A model generated the notes under the pieces. The model ran no database searches and was not told the origin of the DNA. It was given only the letters and a program-made list of their open reading frames with translations. A stretch of DNA of 9,271 nucleotides from Crenothrix polyspora. Its GTDB lineage: Bacteria; Pseudomonadota; Gammaproteobacteria; Methylococcales; Methylomonadaceae. Positions 1 through 4,312 of this stretch are shown piece by piece. The stretch covers positions 1 to 9,271 of the forward strand of contig CAMDOP010000118.1 in the NCBI GenBank assembly GCA_945903675.1. Direction: 5' to 3'. Numbering within the stretch: position 1 is the stretch's first letter; every line of letters starts with the position of its first letter. Made by a program: the position numbers and the translations under genes.

Positions 1-2
1 AT

Positions 3-107
3 TATCTTGTTACAGGCGATAAGGATTTACTAGCATTGTCAGAGCGTTATTCAATTATTACTCCAGCTGATTTTTGGCAATTACATGGGGGTATTTATGC
101 GCACTAG
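3..107 (+). CDS. PIN-domain protein, C-terminal fragment (gene cut by the left edge)
   Basis: The frame is open from the left edge and ends at TAG 105-107, giving 34 residues. It begins YLVTGDKDLLAL and continues with SIITPADFW. This matches the C-terminal end of the 'putative toxin-antitoxin toxin component, PIN family' group: the VTGDKDLL block holds the last conserved acidic residues of the PIN fold, and the I(L/I)TPA(D/E)F strand closes it. Such proteins are Mg-dependent ribonucleases, usually the toxin of a type II toxin-antitoxin pair. The N-terminal half and any antitoxin lie outside the window, so I cannot tell whether the gene is intact. It would be the third PIN gene within 1.7 kb, beside the two broken ones downstream. 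Confidence 0.7.
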   Translation, partial: YLVTGDKDLLALSERYSIITPADFWQLHGGIYAH

Positions 108-307
108 TCACACAATACCAAAGTCCATAAGTCGTAGGGTAGTTTCGCGACGGCAAACCGCCGCATACACGTAAGATCGAAAGCAATAGAAAAAATTTTA
201 CGAGGAAAAACCTAGGCGAGGTTCACTTTGTACCTCTGTTTGTGGTGGATAGGCGCTATCGCTTCGAATCCACCTTACATTAATCCGCCTACTACCGTAG
301 TCTGACT
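108..307. other. Non-coding spacer with hairpin sequences
   Basis: I see no gene here. The spacer holds several short inverted repeats. CGTAAGAT (170-177) faces ATTTTACG (195-202), with one G-T pair. GAGGT (218-222) faces ACCTC (232-236). A REP-like palindrome at 244-274 is listed separately. Together with the Abi remnant that follows, this makes up the roughly 400-base stretch without an intact gene before the first antitoxin. Confidence 0.5.
244..274. repeat. REP-like palindrome, type A
   Basis: The arms GGTGGAT (244-250) and ATCCACC (268-274) are perfect reverse complements around a 17-base centre. That centre contains a smaller inverted repeat, GCG (253-255) and CGC (260-262). GGTGGAT...ATCCACC with a GCGC-like centre is a common layout for intergenic REP-type elements in proteobacteria. 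The TTCGAATCCACC end resembles a tRNA T-arm, but no tRNA surrounds it. Confidence 0.5.
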
Positions 308-445
308 TTAACTCCAAATAGCTTTAGTTTTCCAATCGGCTGGAAAGCTCATGCACCTAGTATCTATCTGATGTTGGTCAATTTTCTCAATTAAGCGTTT
401 GCGCCAATGATGATCAGGAGCAATTTGATCTATTAGATAAAGCAA
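308..445 (-). pseudogene. Abi-type abortive infection protein, C-terminal remnant
   Basis: Read on the minus strand, this gives 45 residues ending at a TAA stop (308-310). They include YLIDQIAPDHHWRKRLIEKI, then SFPADWKT, then AIWS. From knowledge of the family, Abi_2 (AbiD/AbiF-like) proteins end with a helix of the type 'LxxIsPxxxWxxRLxxLL' followed by a short 'xMGFPxxW' motif and a final Trp. The match to this layout is good (CMSFPADW here). The frame stays open further upstream, but the residues no longer look like the family, and a REP-like half-site begins at 447. The body of the gene therefore seems to have been lost or frameshifted. No start codon or N-terminal part can be assigned, and nothing suggests a functional product. 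The assignment rests on recalled family motifs only. Confidence 0.5.
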
Positions 446-446
446 A

Positions 447-476
447 TAGCCTCGATGAAATAAAGAAAGAAAGGGA
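447..476. repeat. Half of a REP-like element, type C
   Basis: TAGCCTCGATGAAA (447-460) is identical over 14 bases to 1665-1678, where it forms the left arm of a more complete palindrome. Here the right arm is degenerate (AAAGAAAGAAAGG). It sits exactly where the Abi-like reading frame loses its family resemblance, so insertion of the repeat may have helped to break that gene. Confidence 0.4.
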
Positions 477-487
477 CTAACCCCTTT
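470..487. promoter_or_regulatory. Small inverted repeat upstream of the UPF0175 antitoxin, possible operator
   Basis: AAAGGG (470-475) and CCCTTT (482-487) form a perfect 6-base inverted repeat with a 6-base loop. It ends 22 bases before the antitoxin start. Antitoxins of type II modules usually repress their own promoter by binding such palindromes, so this could be an operator. The position is the only support, and I could not find a convincing -35/-10 pair beside it. Confidence 0.2.
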
Positions 488-509
488 AACTCTTAACCGG
501 AGAATAAAG

Positions 510-758
510 ATGCAATTGATAGTGAATTATCCAGATAAACTGCCTGATGCGTTACAAGAAACAGCAGAACAGTTTGAGCATGAAGCTAAAATGGCGATGG
601 CTGCAAAGCTTTATGAGCTTAAGCGTATTTCTAGCGGTAAAGCAGCCTTACTGGTTGGTATGGAGCGGGTGGCGTTTTTATTAAACTTACAGCATTACGG
701 CGTTAATGTGATTGATTTAAGTAATGAAGATCTTCAGTCGGATTTTTCTAATGCCTGA
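510..758 (+). CDS. UPF0175 family antitoxin
   Basis: This 82-residue protein fits the UPF0175 family in length and pattern. It has an N-terminal strand (LIVNYPDKLPDAL), a helix ending in AAKLYELKRIS, and the diagnostic SGKAALLVGMERVAFLLNL block (residues 42-60) that forms a winged/helix-turn-helix-like DNA-binding segment. GVNVIDLSNEDLQSDF follows. Family members are antitoxins encoded just before DUF3368 PIN-domain ribonuclease toxins. They neutralise the toxin and are expected to repress the shared promoter. A good Shine-Dalgarno sequence, GGAG (499-502), lies 7 bases before the ATG. The last codons overlap the start of a DUF3368-like toxin remnant (ATG at 751), which is the normal arrangement, but that toxin is dead. 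The antitoxin therefore stands alone. Confidence 0.85.
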   Translation: MQLIVNYPDKLPDALQETAEQFEHEAKMAMAAKLYELKRISSGKAALLVGMERVAFLLNLQHYGVNVIDLSNEDLQSDFSNA

Positions 759-804
759 AAAAAAAGAGCTGGTGATCAACACAACTCCCTTTTATTATCT
801 ATAA
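751..804 (+). pseudogene. DUF3368-type PIN toxin, N-terminal stub
   Basis: An ATG at 751 overlaps the last 8 bases of the UPF0175 antitoxin. It starts a 17-residue frame, MPEKKELVINTTPFYYL, which ends at TAA 802-804. 'ELVINTTP' matches the first strand of DUF3368 PIN toxins, whose genes normally overlap a UPF0175 antitoxin in exactly this way. The sequence then departs from the family (PFYYL instead of a PLIAL-type continuation). The next 200 bases in all frames show no recognisable PIN motifs, so the rest appears deleted or replaced. A REP-like palindrome (816-844) begins 11 bases after the stop. Confidence 0.7.
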
Positions 805-815
805 AACCTGCCAGT

Positions 816-844
816 GTGGGTAAACAGCTTTATCGTTTGCCCAC
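816..844. repeat. REP-like palindrome, type B
   Basis: The arms GTGGGTAAAC (816-825) and GTTTGCCCAC (835-844) are reverse complements except for one G-T position, around a 9-base loop. This strong hairpin follows the truncated toxin stub directly and may mark the deletion junction. The rest of the 805-1003 gap shows no gene. Confidence 0.5.
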
Positions 845-926
845 CATTAGTTGCAGACAGCTTTGCCCATCAGCTAAAAATTCGTTTCCTAGTAGCATAA
901 ACAGTGATCTGTTCCCTATATGCAAT

Positions 927-969
927 AAAGCTTATGTGTATCTAGCTGATTTTGTGTAAAGTAAGCTTA
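927..969. promoter_or_regulatory. Repeated AAGCTTA motif upstream of the VapB-like antitoxin, possible operator
   Basis: AAGCTTA occurs at about 928-934 and again at 963-969, the second copy within the 8-base palindrome TAAGCTTA (962-969). Both lie in the 80 bases before the antitoxin start. Paired palindromic sites in this place would suit autoregulation by a VapB-type antitoxin. The motifs are short and AT-rich, so chance is a fair alternative. Confidence 0.15.
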
Positions 970-1003
970 ATATTTTTAATCAACAACGCATAAAGGTAAA
1001 AAC

Positions 1004-1219
1004 ATGATTACCAAAGAGCAACTCAAAGACGAAATTAATGCGGTAGAAGATCCACAAATATTGGAACTGGTTTATCAACTGCTGTTAAAAATAAAACAAG
1101 GTAACATTTCGCAAAAAATGACACTGTCTAACTGGTTACTTGAAAATATGCAGGGCTTAGGCAATTTAAACTTACCTGATAGAAAAGAAACCGATAGAGA
1201 AATACCTTTTCAACAATGA
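1004..1219 (+). CDS. VapB-like antitoxin of a broken VapBC module
   Basis: This is a 71-residue acidic protein. Its N-terminal half is helical (MITKEQLKDEINAVEDPQILELVYQLL in two segments). Its C-terminal half is tail-like (NLPDRKETDREIPF) and resembles the extended part of antitoxins that wraps around a toxin. I do not recognise a named family from the sequence; the call comes mainly from context. The stop codon overlaps the ATG of a PIN-domain toxin in the classic ATGA arrangement (1216-1219), which implies translational coupling. The Shine-Dalgarno AAAGG (992-996) lies 7 bases before the ATG. The partner toxin has a frameshift and two stop codons, so this antitoxin is also left without an active toxin. 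If it still binds DNA, it could act as a free-standing regulator. Confidence 0.6.
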   Translation: MITKEQLKDEINAVEDPQILELVYQLLLKIKQGNISQKMTLSNWLLENMQGLGNLNLPDRKETDREIPFQQ

Positions 1220-1642
1220 AAGCGTATTTATTGGATACCAATGTTATTTCAGAAATAATGACATCCGAGCCAAACCAATGCGTCATTGATTTTTTAGCGT
1301 CATTTAAAAGAGAGTTATTTATCGGTTATTACGCTGCATGAGTTGCAGTATGGCTTACAGCTTCTGCCAGAAGGATAAAGGCGCAACTCAATAGCTAATA
1401 AATTACAAAACCTGCTCACTTACTATAACGACTACATAATGCCCGTTAATCAAGTTATAGCACTTTAAGCAGCTCTATTACGCGCCGATGCCAAGCAAGA
1501 AGGACGTATAGTTCATTTGGCGGATGCTTTAATTGCGAGCACGGCAAGAGTAAATGACTGGATAGTCGCCACCCGAAACACTAATGATTTTATAGATAGT
1601 GGGGTTGATATCATTATCCCTTGGATTTTTGAGTCCTTGTAA
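1216..1642 (+). pseudogene. vapC: VapC-type PIN toxin, frameshifted and with two nonsense codons
   Basis: The ATG at 1216 starts MKAYLLDTNVISEIM, the first strand and helix of a VapC/FitB-type PIN ribonuclease with the catalytic Asp and Glu. This frame ends at TGA 1339-1341. The true continuation (VITLHELQYG) lies in another frame from 1325. The change is one extra base near 1324 or a loss of two, probably from an 'FISVITLHEL'-type sequence. In the new frame TAA codons at 1376-1378 and 1466-1468 interrupt LLPEG-RRNSIA and QVIAL-AALLRA. Both could have arisen from CAA by a C-to-T change. Beyond them HLADALIAS and WIVATRNTNDF carry the remaining acidic PIN residues, and the gene ends at TAA 1640-1642. 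Repaired, it would be about 142 residues, a normal VapC length. Homology runs from end to end, so decay is recent compared with the DUF3368 stub. Confidence 0.85.
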
Positions 1643-1662
1643 ATTTATGTATTAGCAAGCAA

Positions 1663-1708
1663 GTAGCCTCGATGAAACGCAGAGAAATCGTGGGAATCTG
1701 CACGATTT
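1663..1708. repeat. REP-like element, type C, with two overlapping hairpins
   Basis: GTAGCCTCGAT at 1663-1673 contains the arm CCTCGAT (1667-1673), which faces ATCGTGG (1687-1693) with one mismatch. A second, perfect 8-base inverted repeat overlaps it: AAATCGTG (1685-1692) and CACGATTT (1701-1708), with an 8-base loop, followed by one further T. The first layout resembles the GTAGCCTCGATGAA-type repeats common between genes in many proteobacteria. The second hairpin, ending in TTTT, could serve as a weak terminator after the vapC remnant. The first 14 bases from 1665 recur at 447-460. Confidence 0.5.
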
Positions 1709-1738
1709 TGCCTTAATCTACCTAATTTTAGTCCTTAT

Positions 1739-1767
1739 TTGACGTGATATTTCCCCCATACAACATT
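1739..1767 (+). promoter_or_regulatory. Possible promoter of the LRR-kinase gene
   Basis: TTGACG (1739-1744) is a near-consensus -35 hexamer. At the standard 17-base spacing the -10 position holds AACATT (1762-1767), which matches only three of six consensus bases. TACAAC (1759-1764) is better but spaced only 14 bases away. The pair lies 31 to 59 bases before the TTG start, a suitable place. Confidence 0.25.
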
Positions 1768-1787
1768 TTCACTAACGAATAATCTAT

Positions 1788-1792
1788 TGAGG
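1788..1792 (+). promoter_or_regulatory. Shine-Dalgarno sequence that fixes a TTG start
   Basis: TGAGG (1788-1792) lies 5 bases before TTG 1798. An in-frame TAA at 1780-1782 rules out an earlier start except an unlikely ATT. No in-frame ATG occurs close by, so TTG is the best-supported start of the LRR-kinase gene. The stretch GAGGTTCACTT (1789-1799) also occurs at 218-228, in the spacer. Confidence 0.6.
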
Positions 1793-1797
1793 TTCAC

Positions 1798-3150
1798 TTG
1801 CAAACTATTGAACAATTACTTTCCGGTGAGCTAATTGGCATTCGGCATCTAAAGTTATCTTGTGGTTTAACCCACTTTCCAAGTGATATTATTGATTTAG
1901 CAGATACCTTAGAAGTTCTGGATTTAACCGGTAATTCATTGTCATCTCTCCCGGATGATTTCTCACGACTGACTAAGTTACGTATCATTTTTTGCTCAAA
2001 TAATGATTTTACAGAGTTACCAGAGGTTTTAGGGCGGTGTCCTGAATTAAGCATGGTGGGATTCAAGGCCAATCGAATTAGTAAAGTATCCGCTAAGGCT
2101 ATACCTATCAAATTACGCTGGTTGATTCTGACTGATAATGACCTAGAAGAGTTGCCTGAAGAAATAGGACATTGCGCTCAACTGCAAAAGTTAATGTTGG
2201 CAGGTAATAGGTTACAAAGCTTACCTGATTCTTTAGCCCAGTGTCGTCGTCTTGAATTACTGCGGGTTGCAGCCAATCAACTTAAGGAGTTCCCAGGTTG
2301 GTTACTGTCTTTGCCTAGATTGACGTGGCTGGCGTATTCTGGGAATCCATTCTGTGCAGGTTTTGAAGCTGAGGCGATGGTTGATTTGTTAATGGTTGAT
2401 ATCCCTTGGAGTTGTCTTGAGCTGTTGCATGTTATTGGAGAAGGCGCTTCTGGGATAATTAATCAGGCAAAGTATAACGTTACTGATGATGAAACCCATG
2501 CTGTTGCGGTTAAATTGTTTAAGGGCGCAGTAACTAGCGATGGTTTACCTCATTCTGAAATGGCTGCGGTTATGGGGGCGGGAAAGCATCCTAATTTAAT
2601 TAAGGTATATGGTCGTGTGCTAGATCATCCCTTGGGTGGTCAAGGCTTGGTGATGGAGCTAATCGATTCAGGTTTTATAAGTCTTGCTGGTCCGCCTAGT
2701 TTGGAATCTTGTACTCGAGATATCTACTCGTCAGCGATTTGTTTTGATTTACCAAGGCTGCTGACTATTGCCCATAGTATGGCATCTGCAGCTCAGTATT
2801 TGCACAAGCTAGGAATTATGCATGGCGATTTTTATGCTCATAACATTTTGCATTGTGGCAAAGGGCGAGCATTGCTTGGGGATTTTGGCGCCGCTTCTTT
2901 TTACTCAAACGATGATGTATTTATTTCTGAAGGCTTAGAGAGGCTTGAGGTTAGGGCTTTTGGTTGTCTATTGGAGGAGTTAATTGACCGATGCCAAGCA
3001 TTTCCTGAAGAAATTAAGGCGCTTAACGTGCTTATTAATTTGAAAGAAGCCTGTTTGTCAGATGAAAGTCAGAATCGGCCATTATTTGAGGAAATTTGTC
3101 AGCTTTTAACTGAGCTAACTTTAACAACGACCAACAATACTAGCCATTAA
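1798..3150 (+). CDS. Leucine-rich repeat protein kinase (LRR plus Ser/Thr/Tyr-kinase-like domain)
   Basis: This 450-residue protein has two parts and no signal peptide or membrane segment, so it is probably cytoplasmic. Residues 15-185 hold about seven to eight leucine-rich repeats of 22-23 residues with the LxxLxLxxNxLxxLP pattern (for example LEVLDLTGNSLSSLP at 38-52). Residues 207-435 form a kinase fold. The glycine loop is GEGASG (214-219), the ATP-anchoring lysine is K239 in VAVK, and a likely helix-C glutamate is E254. HPNLIKVYG follows. The catalytic loop is HGDFYAHN (342-349, D344 and N349) and the metal-binding DFG is at 362-364. A late RP (427-428) matches subdomain XI. The residues needed for phosphotransfer are all present, so it should be active. 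Two features differ from canonical kinases: HGD replaces HRD, and only about 22 residues separate DFG from the subdomain IX-like EVRAFGCLLEEL, with no APE motif. LRR-kinase fusions of this size occur in some gammaproteobacteria; their substrates are unknown to me. The gene follows the decayed toxin-antitoxin island and faces the membrane-protein gene on the other strand. Confidence 0.88.
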   Translation: MQTIEQLLSGELIGIRHLKLSCGLTHFPSDIIDLADTLEVLDLTGNSLSSLPDDFSRLTKLRIIFCSNNDFTELPEVLGRCPELSMVGFKANRISKVSAKAIPIKLRWLILTDNDLEELPEEIGHCAQLQKLMLAGNRLQSLPDSLAQCRRLELLRVAANQLKEFPGWLLSLPRLTWLAYSGNPFCAGFEAEAMVDLLMVDIPWSCLELLHVIGEGASGIINQAKYNVTDDETHAVAVKLFKGAVTSDGLPHSEMAAVMGAGKHPNLIKVYGRVLDHPLGGQGLVMELIDSGFISLAGPPSLESCTRDIYSSAICFDLPRLLTIAHSMASAAQYLHKLGIMHGDFYAHNILHCGKGRALLGDFGAASFYSNDDVFISEGLERLEVRAFGCLLEELIDRCQAFPEEIKALNVLINLKEACLSDESQNRPLFEEICQLLTELTLTTTNNTSH

Positions 3151-3181
3151 CGACCTTGATAGTTCTTTTGTAGCCGTTAAT
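3146..3181. terminator. Weak inverted repeat between convergent genes
   Basis: ATTAACG (3146-3152) and CGTTAAT (3175-3181) are perfect reverse complements with a 22-base loop. The first arm overlaps the LRR-kinase stop codon. It lies in the 60-base gap between two convergent genes, where a terminator is expected. The arms are AT-rich and no T-run follows, so this is a weak candidate. Confidence 0.2.
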
Positions 3182-3210
3182 TTAATCTTTGAATGTGATA
3201 GTTAACTGTA

Positions 3211-4155
3211 TTAATGCGCTTTATTTTTTTTGTTGCCATCTAATGCCATCGATGAATGTTTAATCGGATGGCTTTGAAGATCAACTTTTTTTAGCGGCGT
3301 AGATTTTATGGTCGTGTGTATTATTTTGTTTTTTGTAGCTACTGTAACGGGCTTTATAGTGTCTATAGTGTTTTCTATAGGCGGTTGGTTAATTGAATCT
3401 ATACTTACGCCTTTATTGCTATTTTCCAAGCCTTCATTTTTAACCTTTAAATTCTTTACATCTTCTTGAAGTATAGAGACTAAATCCGTTAATTTTGCGT
3501 TGCTAGTTTTAACATTAAAAACTAATACACTAACAAAGACCACTGCTACTAAGGCAGATAAACTTAATCCAAGTGCTGCAAAAGATATCAGGCGAGCTCT
3601 ATTAACTTTGCGTTCATAATCAGCAATGACAGCCATAATAGAGGTGCTAGTTTGTTCACTTGCTAAACTAGGCTCTTTTGTAATACGTTCAGATAGGTCA
3701 TCAAACAATGGTTTATCTATGGCAACAGGTGTTGGCTCATTGCTTGACGTTTCAATGCTCGAGAAATTGATTGGTGTGGAGCTATCAGTTGTTGATATGT
3801 TAATATTAATGGGTTCAACAACAGCTTGATCAAGCGTATTAAGTTCTACTGCATAATTTGTTTGATCTAATTCATCCGTGTATTTTTCATCGCTATCAAC
3901 GTCTTTGGTAGTTATAGAAGTATTAGCCGTGTTATCAAAGGACGTTGTGCCGGACGTCATAGGGTCATAATCAATGGACATTACCACGTCTTCACTTTCA
4001 ACTAGGTCATGATCATCCATTACATCAGCCAATGAAACGGGGGCAAGATCCCAATCTTTGCGCATTAAATCTAAATCTGCCAAAATAATTTCTTCGTAAT
4101 GCTGTGTTTCGTCAACGAATGAATTAGTAGGCCTAGTCGTATGTTTTTTAGTCAT
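3211..4155 (-). CDS. Single-pass membrane protein with acidic N-terminal region, unknown function
   Basis: I do not recognise this 314-residue protein. Residues 1-180 are hydrophilic, low in complexity, rich in Asp, Glu, Ser and Thr, and probably disordered. A short positively charged stretch (ERKVNRAR, 181-188) precedes one hydrophobic segment (about 189-214, LISFAALGLSL to VLVFNV). By the positive-inside rule the N-terminal part is cytoplasmic. Residues 216-246 have heptad-like leucines (LTDLVSILQEDVKNLKVKNEGL) and may form a short coiled coil. The final 60 residues are basic, rich in Lys, Thr and His, and should be periplasmic. The layout resembles bitopic scaffold or envelope-linked proteins, but no domain supports a function. 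No Shine-Dalgarno sequence is visible before the ATG; the next methionine (residue 31) has none either. The gene converges with the LRR-kinase and diverges from gcvR. Confidence 0.75.
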   Translation of the reverse strand: MTKKHTTRPTNSFVDETQHYEEIILADLDLMRKDWDLAPVSLADVMDDHDLVESEDVVMSIDYDPMTSGTTSFDNTANTSITTKDVDSDEKYTDELDQTNYAVELNTLDQAVVEPININISTTDSSTPINFSSIETSSNEPTPVAIDKPLFDDLSERITKEPSLASEQTSTSIMAVIADYERKVNRARLISFAALGLSLSALVAVVFVSVLVFNVKTSNAKLTDLVSILQEDVKNLKVKNEGLENSNKGVSIDSINQPPIENTIDTIKPVTVATKNKIIHTTIKSTPLKKVDLQSHPIKHSSMALDGNKKNKAH

Positions 4156-4220
4156 TATAAATAGATGGTTATTAGATTTTTGTTAAATTAATCAAATTTT
4201 GTAGAGCAATTATTTAATTA

Positions 4221-4228
4221 AAGGAGGT
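4221..4228 (+). promoter_or_regulatory. Orphan perfect Shine-Dalgarno-like sequence
   Basis: AAGGAGGT matches the full anti-Shine-Dalgarno complement, but no ATG, GTG or TTG lies at a usable distance downstream, and only an 11-codon frame could follow from ATA. It lies in the 157-base AT-rich gap between the divergent membrane-protein gene and gcvR. gcvR, which starts 85 bases further on, has no Shine-Dalgarno sequence of its own. It may be a relic, a ribosome standby site, or chance. Confidence 0.2.
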
Positions 4229-4312
4229 ATTTTAATAGTAGAAATACGTAATTTTGTAAAGGTTCATTAAATTTAGTGCTAAACTCATAAAAAAACTATT
4301 ATATATAATAAC

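Noticed and set aside
261..274. TTCGAATCCACC resembles the T-arm of a tRNA
   Set aside because: No acceptor stem, D-arm or anticodon arm can be placed around it; the bases belong to the REP-like palindrome at 244-274.
853..900. Short frame ADSFAHQLKIRFLVA before a TAA, slightly like a toxin C-terminus
   Set aside because: Too short and without diagnostic residues; no start or upstream continuation fits the DUF3368 or ParE families.
1376..1468. TAA read as glutamine (code reassignment) in the vapC remnant
   Set aside because: Other genes here, such as bcp and DUF2797, end normally at TAA, and the vapC remnant also has a frameshift, so it is a pseudogene.
1..1720. CRISPR array or insertion-sequence ends
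   Set aside because: The palindromes differ from each other and are not evenly spaced; no transposase fragment or target-site duplication is visible.
1794..2111. 105-codon open frame on the minus strand
   Set aside because: It lies wholly inside the LRR coding region, has no family features, and its existence follows from the repeat composition of the real gene.
3626..3829. 67-codon frame on the plus strand
   Set aside because: Antisense to the membrane-protein gene with no ribosome site or recognisable features.
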